A stretch of 64,000 bases of DNA, from assembly GCA_041397625.1 (NCBI GenBank), contig JAWKWH010000006.1, positions 38,607 to 102,606 on the forward strand, read 5' to 3'. The notes beneath the pieces were generated by a model that had not been told where the DNA came from, made no database searches, and saw only the letters and a program-made list of their open reading frames with translations. Below are positions 44,265 to 52,400 of the stretch, one piece after another. The stretch is from JAWKWH01 sp041397625. GTDB taxonomy: Bacteria > Pseudomonadota > Alphaproteobacteria > Rhizobiales > Rhizobiaceae. A program made the translations under genes and the position numbers. How positions within the stretch are numbered: position 1 is the stretch's first letter; every line of letters begins with the position of its first letter.

Positions 44265-45194
44265 TCAGCAGGCCATTCCGACGCGCCGCGCCGCAGCGCC
44301 GACAACGCTTCTGCGCTGCGCGAAACTTGCTCTCAAATGATCGGCCGCCGCGGCAGCGGCGGCGCTGGGTTCACGCACCACCACCAGGCCGAGCGCATAG
44401 TCGCCAAGTTCCGGCAGGCCGTAGGAAGCGTCCGCCGCCATGATCGGGTCGCTGATCGCCGAGACCGGCATCGGCGCCACCGCCAGGTCGGCCAGGATCG
44501 CCGCCTTCTGGCCGGAGATATAGGCGCTCTGGAACGAGATGCGGTAGTTGCGGTTGGCCGCGGCAAGGCCGTCGAGCGCGCTCTTGCGCCACACGCAGCC
44601 CTCTTCCCATACCGATACCGGCAGCGGATCGCGCGAGGCCGCGCAGCCGCCGCGCAGGCACGCCCAGGCCAGCGGTTCGCGATGCAGCACCTCGGCGTTC
44701 TCGTCACCGGCAACGCCGCCCTCGCAGGTGATCATCGCCAGGTCGAGCCCGCCCCTCGCCACGCGTTCGATCAGCACGTTGGTGTTCTCCACCACCACAT
44801 TGACGGTGATTCCGGGATGGCTCTGCGAAAACCGGCGCAGCATGTCGGGCAGGAAACGTTCGGAGACGTCGTCGGGGGCGCCAAGCCGCACCTCGCCGGA
44901 AATGTCGGGCGCGATGAACTTGGCCACCGCCTCGCGGTTCAGCGCCAGAAGCCGCCTGGCATAGCCGATCAGCATCTCGCCGTCCGCGGTCAGGGTCACC
45001 GAGCGGGAATCGCGTACAAACAGAGGTTTTCCAAGTACTTCCTCAAGTTTCTTGATCTGCATCGAGACCGCCGAAGGGGTTCGGAACACCTGGTTGGCGG
45101 CGGCGGTGAAACTGCCGGTCTCGGCAATCGCCACGAAGGAGCGCAAAACGTCGGGCTCGAGCAGCGGAACGGGATGGTTGACGGGTGCGTTCAT
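44265..45194 (-). CDS. LysR-family transcriptional regulator
   Basis: A 309-residue regulator. The N-terminal winged HTH is at residues 14-72 (LRSFVAIAETGSFTAAANQV, then TPSAVSMQIKKLEEVLGKPL). The C-terminal part is the usual two-lobed periplasmic-binding-like effector domain (GEVRLGAPDDVSERFLPDML). It is divergent from a DUF1127 small protein 136 bp away. This pairing recalls VtlR/LsrB of Brucella and Rhizobium, which control DUF1127 genes and small RNAs; that parallel comes from memory and is not proof of identity. Autoregulation through the shared intergenic region is likely for this family. Confidence 0.88.
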   Translation of the reverse strand: MNAPVNHPVPLLEPDVLRSFVAIAETGSFTAAANQVFRTPSAVSMQIKKLEEVLGKPLFVRDSRSVTLTADGEMLIGYARRLLALNREAVAKFIAPDISGEVRLGAPDDVSERFLPDMLRRFSQSHPGITVNVVVENTNVLIERVARGGLDLAMITCEGGVAGDENAEVLHREPLAWACLRGGCAASRDPLPVSVWEEGCVWRKSALDGLAAANRNYRISFQSAYISGQKAAILADLAVAPMPVSAISDPIMAADASYGLPELGDYALGLVVVREPSAAAAAAADHLRASFAQRRSVVGAAARRVGMAC

Positions 45195-45330
45195 CGCTTA
45201 TCTTTCAGTTTCTCTGACAGATACATTAAATTCATTTCGTTTGATTGAAAACAAAAACGGTACCATTGTCAACTCGCGAACACGGAAACGGATTCGCTTC
45301 AAAGCAGAAAAGAACCCAAAGGAGTGGAAA

Positions 45331-45498
45331 ATGTCTCTCTTCAGCTTTCTCCGCAGCTCGCCCGAAGAACGCCGGATCGCCCGCGAAAACGCCCGGACCT
45401 ACCGGCTGATCAATTCGCTGCCCGAGGAGATCCGCAAGGATATCGGCTGGCCCGACGGCCGGCAGATACGCCGCCTCCGCGCCGGCACCGGCCAGTGA
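45331..45498 (+). CDS. DUF1127 (YjiS-like) small protein
   Basis: A 55-residue protein with a strong ribosome site (AAAGGAGTGGAAA before the ATG). The core RLINSLPEEIRKDIGWPDG fits the DUF1127 pattern, with the conserved Asp-Ile-Gly near the C-terminal third, and the tail is Arg-rich. Proteins of this type are linked to RNA binding, phosphate and carbon metabolism in alphaproteobacteria, and are often regulated by a LysR protein encoded next to them. Here the LysR gene is divergent and 136 bp away, with AT-rich sequence between. Confidence 0.8.
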   Translation: MSLFSFLRSSPEERRIARENARTYRLINSLPEEIRKDIGWPDGRQIRRLRAGTGQ

Positions 45499-45509
45499 CC
45501 GGCCGTGGT

Positions 45510-45549
45510 TGCCATGCGCATGACGCATATCTGGATCGTGCGCATGGCA
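45510..45549. repeat. Perfect 11-bp inverted repeat with 18-bp spacer
   Basis: TGCCATGCGCA (45510-45520) and TGCGCATGGCA (45539-45549) are exact complements, twelve bases after the DUF1127 stop. The left arm is followed by a near-repeat of its own core (GCGCATGACGCAT). No T-run follows, so this is not a classic terminator. It could be an RNA hairpin that stabilises the mRNA, a protein site, or the 3' structure of the DUF1127 transcript. Confidence 0.6.
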
Positions 45550-45758
45550 TTGCCGGTTAACGAGAGGTTACATCGTTGATTTCACTGACTTTATCGGCGC
45601 CCGCATCAGATCCGAAAAACGACGTGTCGCTTTTGTGTTGGACGGCTTCGTTTTTCCGTCTTCAACCGCGGCCAACCGCGCCTATTTGAGCCCCATTGAA
45701 CGACCCCAGGCAGGCACCCAAGGCTCCACCTGTGGCCCGAACCGCAAGGAGACTGACA

Positions 45759-45899
45759 ATGAAACTCTTCGCCCGTATTTTTGCTTCCGCCGCCCCGTCC
45801 AACATGACGACGGTTTTCGAACGCAACCGCCTCGCCAACACCATGCCCGGCCAGGTCGGCGCGCTTGCCGCCTCCCGCCTCGGCCACACGCTCGGCTGA
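45759..45899 (+). CDS. 46-residue small protein of unknown function
   Basis: The frame starts at ATG 45759 after a good ribosome site (AAGGAGACTGACA) and ends 26 bp before a strong terminator, which argues that it is a real gene. The protein (MKLFARIFASAAPSNMTTVF, then RNRLANTMPGQVGALAASRL) is mildly basic, with an amphipathic N-terminus and no family known to me. It lies 260 bp after the DUF1127 gene on the same strand and may be another small regulatory or membrane-associated protein of that group. Confidence 0.6.
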   Translation: MKLFARIFASAAPSNMTTVFERNRLANTMPGQVGALAASRLGHTLG

Positions 45900-45925
45900 C
45901 ACCGGGCGCCTCCAGCCAGATTGAA

Positions 45926-45958
45926 AGGCTCCCGCCGGCGACGGCGGGAGCCTTTTTT
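45926..45958 (+). terminator. Strong rho-independent terminator
   Basis: AGGCTCCCGCCG (45926-45937) and CGGCGGGAGCCT (45942-45953) form a perfect 12-bp stem with a GCGA loop, followed by six T. It ends the transcript of the 46-residue gene. Confidence 0.93.
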
Positions 45959-46028
45959 GATTCCGGCTTGGCGAAAGGTTTTCTCAAAGCCCGATTGACA
46001 GGCACGCCTTGTTCGGGTTGACGCTTCT

Positions 46029-46044
46029 ATGTCAGAATTGACAT
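46029..46044. promoter_or_regulatory. ATGTCA-N4-TGACAT dyad upstream of the GbdR-like gene
   Basis: ATGTCAGAATTGACAT is a perfect 6-bp dyad with a 4-bp spacer, ending 31-34 bp before the start codon of the AraC-type regulator. Its position fits an operator or an autoregulatory site; its role is not shown. Confidence 0.4.
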
Positions 46045-46077
46045 GTATCTGCGCGAGCCGTCGATGGGGATTGATTG

Positions 46078-47088
46078 TTGAACGCCGGCACCGACACACG
46101 GCGACGAGTTTGCCGGTCCATCGTATTTTTCCTGGTTCCCGACTTTACCATGATCGCCTTTGCCACGGCCATCGATCCGCTGCGGTCGGCAAACCGGATG
46201 CTGGGCTTCGAGGCCTATAGCTGGCGCCTGTCGAGCGCCGACGGCAATCCCGTCCACGCCTCCAACGGGGTGGTGTGCCACGTCGACACGTCGCTGGAAG
46301 AGGAACGCAAGCGCATGACCGGCGGCGACCGCCCGTCGATGGTGGTCGCCTGCGCCGGAATCAACGTCGAAGACTACAACAACAAATCGGTGCTGGCCTG
46401 GCTGCGCGAGGAGTACAATCGCGGCGTCGCCATCGGCGGCCTGTGCACCGGCGCCTATCTGCTGGCGTCCGCCGGGCTTCTTTCCGACAGGCGTTGCGCC
46501 ATCCACTGGGAGAACCTGCCGGGCTTTGCCGAAAAGTTTCCCAAGGCGGAGGTCTATTCCGACCTGTTCGAGGTCGATTCGAACATCTACACCTGCGCGG
46601 GCGGCACCGCCTCGCTCGACATGATGCTGAAGCTGATCGGCGACGATTTCGGCGACGACCTCGTCAACCGGGTCTGCGAACAGGTTCTGACCGACCGGGT
46701 GCGCTCCGCCGGCGACCGCCAGCGCCTGCCGCTGCGCGCCCGTCTCGGCGTCCAGAACGCCAAGGTCATCTCGATCATCGAACTGATGGAAGCCAATATC
46801 GCCGAACCGCTGACGCTGCTCGACATCGCCGACCATGTCGGCCTGTCACGGCGCCAGATCGAGCGCCTGTTCCGCCAGGAGATGGGCCGCTCGCCGGCAC
46901 GCTATTATCTCGACCTGCGCCTCGACCGCGCCCGTCACCTGCTGCTGCAATCGGCCCTTCCCGTCGTCGAGGTGGCGGTGGCCTGCGGCTTCGTTTCCGC
47001 GTCGCATTTCTCCAAATGCTACCGCGAACTCTATTCGCGCACGCCACAGCAGGAGCGCGCCGACGGCAAGCGGCTGCTGGCGGTCTGA
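46078..47088 (+). CDS. GlxA/GbdR-like AraC-family transcriptional regulator
   Basis: A 336-residue regulator with an N-terminal DJ-1/PfpI (GATase1) domain, SIVFFLVPDFTMIAFATAID near the start and GGLCTGAYLLASAGLL near 122-137, where Cys is in the nucleophile-elbow position. The C-terminal AraC domain has two HTHs (LTLLDIADHVGLSRRQIERL and VVEVAVACGFVSASHFSKCY). This layout is that of GbdR, the glycine-betaine/dimethylglycine activator. No ATG fits: the domain begins upstream of the first one, so a TTG is used (46078, or the adjacent one at 46075) after GGGGA. It may control the FAD-GcvT gene at 48304 or the operon at 28232. Confidence 0.85.
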   Translation: MNAGTDTRRRVCRSIVFFLVPDFTMIAFATAIDPLRSANRMLGFEAYSWRLSSADGNPVHASNGVVCHVDTSLEEERKRMTGGDRPSMVVACAGINVEDYNNKSVLAWLREEYNRGVAIGGLCTGAYLLASAGLLSDRRCAIHWENLPGFAEKFPKAEVYSDLFEVDSNIYTCAGGTASLDMMLKLIGDDFGDDLVNRVCEQVLTDRVRSAGDRQRLPLRARLGVQNAKVISIIELMEANIAEPLTLLDIADHVGLSRRQIERLFRQEMGRSPARYYLDLRLDRARHLLLQSALPVVEVAVACGFVSASHFSKCYRELYSRTPQQERADGKRLLAV

Positions 47089-47166
47089 CCACGCCGGCGC
47101 AGAACCAGGCGGGACGCCTCGGCGGCAATGGCCCGAAACGATTGCCGGAACGACAACCGCGACCGT

Positions 47167-47976
47167 TCAGTTGCCGCCCATCTCTTTCCAGCCTGCTTCG
47201 CCAACCCCGCAGTCAAACTGGCCGCCGGCCGGTTCTGCCACAACCGACGAGGCCCGCCAGACAGGCGGTTGGCCACCCGACAGTTCGACCACCAGTTTCC
47301 GGCGCACCGCCTCGGCAAACTGATTCCAGTCCTTCACCGCCATCACGAACGCCTGCGGACCGCCGATCACGCAGTCGGCGTAGTAGTCGTCCAGATCGGC
47401 GATGGTTTCTTCGCCGAAGGCGCGGCCCTCGATCACCACGGGCAGGCCGTTGATGGTGATGCCCTCGCCTATCGCCGCATCGCGCGCTTCCGTCACCAGC
47501 CCGCCCTGGTTGTTCGGACCGTCGCCGGATACGTCGATTACGCGCCTGGTGCCTTGAAAGCGGTTGTCGGCAAACGCCCGCACGGAGTAGCGGATGGCGC
47601 CGGAAATCGACGTCCGCGCCAAGTTGCGGACCCTGGCGCTTTCCAGGATCACGGCGATCCGCTCGGCATCTTCCGCAGTCGCCACCGCCGTCCACGGAAC
47701 GATGACGTCGTGCAGGTCGGACGCCCCCCATTCGACATAGGTGACCGCGATGCGGCCGTAGCGGTTGTACCTGATCGCCCGCAGCACCTCGTCGGAGCGG
47801 AAAGCGGCCGCATAGCCCTGCCGCTGCAGGGCAAGCTCGTCGGACATCATCGAGCTCGACACGTCGACCGCCAGCACGAGCTCGACATCGACCGGGGTTT
47901 CGGCGCGGGCGCGCAAATCCCCCTGCGTACCGAAGAGAAACGCCAGCACCGCCAGAAATGGCAGTATCCGCTTCAT
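47167..47976 (-). CDS. DUF1194 von Willebrand factor A-like secreted protein
   Basis: A 269-residue protein with a signal peptide (MKRILPFLAVLAFLFGTQGD, cleavage near residue 27) and a vWA-like fold. The metal-site motif is VDVSSSM near residue 40 (DxSxS), with a later VIDVSGDGPNNQGG near residue 136. It matches DUF1194, a family widespread in Rhizobiales with no known activity. The start at 47976 was chosen over one ten codons upstream because it gives the signal peptide. It converges with the GbdR-like gene and is followed by 78 bp of spacer. Confidence 0.85.
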   Translation of the reverse strand: MKRILPFLAVLAFLFGTQGDLRARAETPVDVELVLAVDVSSSMMSDELALQRQGYAAAFRSDEVLRAIRYNRYGRIAVTYVEWGASDLHDVIVPWTAVATAEDAERIAVILESARVRNLARTSISGAIRYSVRAFADNRFQGTRRVIDVSGDGPNNQGGLVTEARDAAIGEGITINGLPVVIEGRAFGEETIADLDDYYADCVIGGPQAFVMAVKDWNQFAEAVRRKLVVELSGGQPPVWRASSVVAEPAGGQFDCGVGEAGWKEMGGN

Positions 47977-48303
47977 GCGCCAAGCTTGATCCAACCGGCC
48001 GGCCATTGCCAGTAGGCAATCTCCCGATCACGCGATTGTAATCGCCGCCGCCCACAGCCCGCCCATCGGGCGTGGGGGCCACCTCCCCCTTGTGGGGGGC
48101 CGAAGGGCGGATTGGAAACCGCAAAGCCCCGCCTCCCCCTTGAGGGGAGGCCAATGAGACCGAGCGGAACGCGAAGGTCGAATGGATGGGGGTAGCAGGG
48201 AAGCTCGATCTCTCAAAAATACCCCCACCCGGCTCTGTCTTGCTTCGCAAGCCAATCGCCGACCTCCCCTCAAGGGGGAGGTTGGTTTAGCCGCCGAACC
48301 ACA
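47977..48303. other. Intergenic stretch filled mainly by dispersed repeats
   Basis: The 327 bp between the DUF1194 start and the FAD-GcvT stop carry an extra palindrome, CCTCCCCCTTGTGGGGGG (48082-48099), and a full composite repeat (48132-48281). The remaining bases next to the DUF1194 gene probably hold its promoter. No gene is seen. Confidence 0.6.
48132..48281. repeat. Dispersed composite palindromic repeat, copy B
   Basis: A 150-bp element bounded by CCTCCCCCTTGAGGGGAGG (48132-48150) and CCTCCCCTCAAGGGGGAGG (48263-48281). It shares with copy A the internal order: GAGACCGA..GAA.GCGAAGGTCG, then a GGGGGTA..TACCCCCACCCGG inverted pair. It is about 30 bp shorter than copy A between the inner pair and the right boundary. 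Both copies lie just past the 3' end of a gene. Confidence 0.85.
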
Positions 48304-50865
48304 TCACGTTCTCGGCTTCAGGTTCTCCGGGTCGTAGAGCGGCTTGTAGCCGACGGCAGCGACGGTCACCGGATACTGCTCGCCGAAATACTCGATCCTG
48401 AGCTTGCGCCCCTCCTGGCAATGGCTCCACGGCAGATAGCCGAGCGCGATATTCTTGCCGATGGTCGGCCCGTAGGCGATGGAACTGGTGTAGGAGCGCC
48501 GGCCGAGATCGTCGACCAGCGTCTCGCCGGTCTCCGGATCGAGGATCGGGCAGATGCCGACCGGATAGCGCGCCACGCCGGCTGAATCGGTATTCTCGTC
48601 CATCACCAGCGTGCACAGCATCGCCGGCTGGTGGTCGCGGGCGCGATATTCCAGGTGCTTCGCCTTGCCGCGGAAGTCCGCCTCCTTGACCTTGGGGCGC
48701 GCCAGATCGGCTTCCAGAAGGTTGTATTCGGTCAGAAGGTCGGCGTTCTGCAGCCGCAGGCTCTTTTCCATGCGCCGAGTGTTGGCATAGGTCTCCACAC
48801 CGAACGCCATCACGCCCTCGGCCCGGATCGCGTCCCAGACGGCAAGCCCGTCCTCGTAAGCCATGTGCAGCTCCCAGCCCTGCTCGCCGACATAGGAGAT
48901 GCGGAACGCGGTGACGTTCCTGCCGGCGATGCGCAGCGGCTTGATCGCAGCGAACGGGAAATTCTCCGGGCTGAGTCCGTCCGCATCCTCCACCACCTTT
49001 TGCAGCGTCGCGCGCGCATTCGGCCCCCAGACACCGATGGTGACGTATTTCTCGGTGACGTCGGTGACAGTGACGTCGAAGCCCTTGTCGGCCGCAACAC
49101 GCTTCATGTAGTTGAAGTCGCGCGGACCGGCGTCCGCCCCGTCGATGACGCGGCAGCGGTCCTCCATGCGGATGACGGTCAGGTCGGCGCGCACCATGCC
49201 CTCGTCGTCGAGGAAATGGGTGTAGATGCCCTTGCCGATATTGGCATCGCCGCCGATGCGCGCCGCGCACAGCCATTCCATCAACGCCACATGGTCCGGT
49301 CCCTCGACATCGTAGATGGCGAAATGCGACAGGTTGACCATGCCGACATTGGCACTCATTTCCAGGTGCTCGGCATTGGAGACGCGCCAGAAATGGCGGT
49401 TGTCCCACTCGTTCTCGCGCACCGGCACCTGGTTTGCGTATTTGTCGAGCAGATGTTCGTTGGCGGCATAGCCATGCGCCCGCTCCCAGCCGCCGAGCTC
49501 CATGAAATGGCCGCCGAGTTCCTTCTCGCGCTCGTAGAAGGGCGAGTGGCGGACATTGCGGCCAGTCGCATAGGGTTCGCGCGGATGGACGGCGGGATTG
49601 TAGATCTTCTGCGCCGCCTCGCCGCAACGGCCCTCGACGAAGGCCTCGTCGAGCTGGTGCGGGTAGAAGCGAGCATAGTCGATCGCCGCATGGTCGATCG
49701 CCGTTCGGCCGTCGGTCATCCAGTCGGCGACCAGCTTGGCCATGCCCGGCGCGTCCTTGACCCAGATCGCCACCGCGTACCAGAGCCCGCGCACCTTCTG
49801 GCTTTCGCCGATCGACGGGCCGCCATCGGCGGTGACCTGCAACAGCCCGTTGAAGGAATGGCCCTCATTGTAGCCGAGCTCGCCGAGGATCGGCGTCAGT
49901 TCCATGGCGCGTTCCAGCGGCTCGATGATCTGTTCCATCTCCAGGTCGCGCTGCGACGGCGACAGCCGCGCCTGCTCCTTTTCCAGAATGTCGCGCGGAT
50001 GGCAGAGCCTGGGGTTGGTCTCCTCGTAGTAACCCCATTCGATCTGCCCGCCCTCGGTCGACTTCGGATCGCCGGTATCGCGCATATAAGCCGAATTGCC
50101 CTGGTCGCGCAGCAGCGGCCAGCCGATCTCCTTGCCGGTGCCGGCAAACTCGTTGTACGGCCCGAAGAAGGTCAGCGGATGATCGACCGGCATCACCGGC
50201 AGGTCCTCGCCCGCCATCTCGGCGATCAGCCGTCCCCACAGGCCGGTGCAGACGATCACGTGATCGGCCATGATCGTACCGCGATGCGTCACCACGCCGG
50301 CAATACGGCCGTCCTCGATCTTAAGCCCGGTTGCCGGCGTGTTGGCGAACGCCCTAAGCTTGCCAGCCGCCTCGGCCCGGTCGACCAGCTTGCCGGCGAC
50401 CGTCTGCGAGCGCGGCACCACGAGACCGGCATCCGGGTCCCACATCGCGCCCTGGATCACGCTTTCTTCCAGCAGCGGAAACTTCGCCTTGGTCTCGGCG
50501 GCGCTGATCATCTCGGCGCGGGTGCCGAACGCCTTGCCGGACGCAACCTTGCGCTTCAGTTCCGCCATGCGCGCATCGTCGCCAACGCGGGCGACCTCCA
50601 GCCCGCCGACCCGCGAATAGTGGCCAAGCTTCTCGTAGAAATCGACCGAGTAGAGCGTCGTCCAGCACGACAGGAAGTCGTGGCTGGTGGCGTAGCAGAA
50701 GTCCGATGCATGCGCCGTCGAGCCGATGTCTGTCGGAATGCCGGATTTGTCGATGCCGACGATGTCGTCCCAGCCGCGTTCGATCAGATGGTGGGCGACG
50801 CATGCGCCGACGATGCCCCCCAGCCCGACAATCACCACTTTCGCGCGTTCAGGAAACTCTGCCAT
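48304..50865 (-). CDS. FAD-GcvT fusion dehydrogenase, dimethylglycine oxidase-like (third copy)
   Basis: An 853-residue protein with an N-terminal FAD domain (GLGGIVG at 14-20) and a C-terminal GcvT folate domain from about residue 470 (YVGEQGWELH near 690). His52 in GSTAHASD is placed as in dimethylglycine oxidase GSTSHAPG, where it binds FAD covalently. It is more distant from the two copies at 28232 and 33231 than they are from each other. The ATG at 50865 begins the conserved domain; the frame extends 58 codons further without similarity. A GbdR-like regulator lies two genes away. Substrate: an N-methylated glycine or similar, by inference. Confidence 0.85.
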   Translation of the reverse strand: MAEFPERAKVVIVGLGGIVGACVAHHLIERGWDDIVGIDKSGIPTDIGSTAHASDFCYATSHDFLSCWTTLYSVDFYEKLGHYSRVGGLEVARVGDDARMAELKRKVASGKAFGTRAEMISAAETKAKFPLLEESVIQGAMWDPDAGLVVPRSQTVAGKLVDRAEAAGKLRAFANTPATGLKIEDGRIAGVVTHRGTIMADHVIVCTGLWGRLIAEMAGEDLPVMPVDHPLTFFGPYNEFAGTGKEIGWPLLRDQGNSAYMRDTGDPKSTEGGQIEWGYYEETNPRLCHPRDILEKEQARLSPSQRDLEMEQIIEPLERAMELTPILGELGYNEGHSFNGLLQVTADGGPSIGESQKVRGLWYAVAIWVKDAPGMAKLVADWMTDGRTAIDHAAIDYARFYPHQLDEAFVEGRCGEAAQKIYNPAVHPREPYATGRNVRHSPFYEREKELGGHFMELGGWERAHGYAANEHLLDKYANQVPVRENEWDNRHFWRVSNAEHLEMSANVGMVNLSHFAIYDVEGPDHVALMEWLCAARIGGDANIGKGIYTHFLDDEGMVRADLTVIRMEDRCRVIDGADAGPRDFNYMKRVAADKGFDVTVTDVTEKYVTIGVWGPNARATLQKVVEDADGLSPENFPFAAIKPLRIAGRNVTAFRISYVGEQGWELHMAYEDGLAVWDAIRAEGVMAFGVETYANTRRMEKSLRLQNADLLTEYNLLEADLARPKVKEADFRGKAKHLEYRARDHQPAMLCTLVMDENTDSAGVARYPVGICPILDPETGETLVDDLGRRSYTSSIAYGPTIGKNIALGYLPWSHCQEGRKLRIEYFGEQYPVTVAAVGYKPLYDPENLKPRT

Positions 50866-51055
50866 TGACCGGTTCTCCGACTGGAATGCCCTGCTTGCCC
50901 GCCGCCCGCTGCGGCCTGGCCGGGCGAAGATTAGTCGGCCCGCCCGCCACGGCTGATCCTGTTTGCGACATCGCGCGAACGCGTCCGGAAAAGCCGCCGG
51001 GCGCGCCGCGCAAGGTTTCGTTAACCATAACAAAACCAATCACGTGATAGCGTCA

Positions 51056-52399
51056 ATGCCAACCAGTCCCAGCACCCGGGCAGCACAGCGCTTGACCTAT
51101 TTTCACGCAGGAAGCCAGACCCGCTTCGCACCAGCCGCTTCCGAGCGGCTCACGTCGGCCATGGCGACCGGCATCGCCATGATCCTGCTGGCGATCCTGC
51201 TGATATCCTTCGAGCCGTTCGCGGCGACCGACCTTGCGGTCGAACCGGCGCTCGGTCCCAATCCGGTCAACCAGATCGGCTTCTCGCTTGCCGGCATGCT
51301 CGCCGTCTTCGCCATGCTGACATTCGCCGACCGGCGCCGCACCCTGGCGCTGGCCGACATCGCCTGGTTGCCCGTCGTCGCCTGCCTGATGTTCTCGGCC
51401 TCCAACGCACCCGACCCGGCCGGGGCCACGCGCTCGGTCCTGTTCACGCTGATCGTGGTCGTCATCTGCGCCGGCGTGCTGGCGCTGCCGCATTCGCCGG
51501 CCGCGCTACGCCGCGTTTTCACCGCCGTCGTCCTCGCCGTACTGGCGCTCAGCTATTTCGGCATCCTGTTCCTGCCCGACGCGGCGATCCACGGCGCCGG
51601 CGGCAACGAGGCCCAGCACGAGGGGCTGTGGCGCGGCGTGTTCTCCCACAAAAACGTCGCCGGCCCGGTGATGGCGACCTTCCTGTTCTACGGCATCTAT
51701 CTCATGCGCTGCGGCGGCCGCTGGGCGGGGGTGGCAATCATCGTGCTCGCCGGCATCTTCGTCATCCAGACCGGCTCGAAGACCACCAACGGCATGATTC
51801 CGCTGGCCATCGGCGCCGCCTTCGCCGGCCGCGTCTTCGCCTCGCGCTGGCTGCCGGTGCTGCTGATCGTCGTCAGCGTTGCAAGCGCCGCGACCTTCAC
51901 CATCGGCACCGCGGTGTCGCCCTGGGCGGCCGGGATCGTCGAGGCCACCATGGATGACCCGACCTATACCGGACGCGTCACGCTATGGGCGGTCGGGTTG
52001 GAAAACATCGCCGCGCGGCCGTGGACCGGTTACGGCTTCGACGGATTCTGGCTGAGCCCGGTCGTCACCGATTCCTTCCTGCCGATCGACGCCGACTGGG
52101 ACTATCGCGAGATCGTCAACGGCCACAGCAACTATATCGACATGGCGCTGTTCATGGGCATTCCGGCGGCCGCCATCGTCGTTTTCGTGCTCTGCGTCCG
52201 GCCGCTTGCCGATTTCCTCCGCTGCCGGCCCGGGCGGGATAACCGCCGCCTGGCCGACTTCTTCCTCATGGTGCTGACCTTCGTACTCTTGAACTCGATG
52301 CTGGAGAGTTCCTGGTTCCGCCGTGCCGACCCGACCTGGGTGATGATGATCTTCGCGGTTCTGGGCCTGCGCCTGACGGCCAGGTTGAACCTGCGATAG
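51056..52399 (+). CDS. O-antigen ligase/polymerase-like membrane protein (Wzy_C family)
   Basis: A 447-residue protein with about eleven or twelve helices. The large periplasmic loop carries GLWRGVFSHKNVAGPVMATF near residues 190-210 and, after the following helices, TGRVTLWAVGLENIAARPWT, then GYGFDGFW and EIVNGHSNYIDMALFMGI near residues 305-370. The conserved Arg and His of these motifs are typical of WaaL/Wzy-type enzymes. No other polysaccharide gene is adjacent, so it stands alone. It is divergent from the FAD-GcvT gene over a 190-bp gap. Which polymer it builds or transfers is unknown. Confidence 0.85.
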   Translation: MPTSPSTRAAQRLTYFHAGSQTRFAPAASERLTSAMATGIAMILLAILLISFEPFAATDLAVEPALGPNPVNQIGFSLAGMLAVFAMLTFADRRRTLALADIAWLPVVACLMFSASNAPDPAGATRSVLFTLIVVVICAGVLALPHSPAALRRVFTAVVLAVLALSYFGILFLPDAAIHGAGGNEAQHEGLWRGVFSHKNVAGPVMATFLFYGIYLMRCGGRWAGVAIIVLAGIFVIQTGSKTTNGMIPLAIGAAFAGRVFASRWLPVLLIVVSVASAATFTIGTAVSPWAAGIVEATMDDPTYTGRVTLWAVGLENIAARPWTGYGFDGFWLSPVVTDSFLPIDADWDYREIVNGHSNYIDMALFMGIPAAAIVVFVLCVRPLADFLRCRPGRDNRRLADFFLMVLTFVLLNSMLESSWFRRADPTWVMMIFAVLGLRLTARLNLR

Positions 52400-52400
52400 A

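Noticed and set aside
44114..44443. Possible 109-codon plus-strand gene between OmpA and LysR
   Set aside because: Arg/Pro-rich, runs into the LysR gene antisense and lacks a ribosome site.
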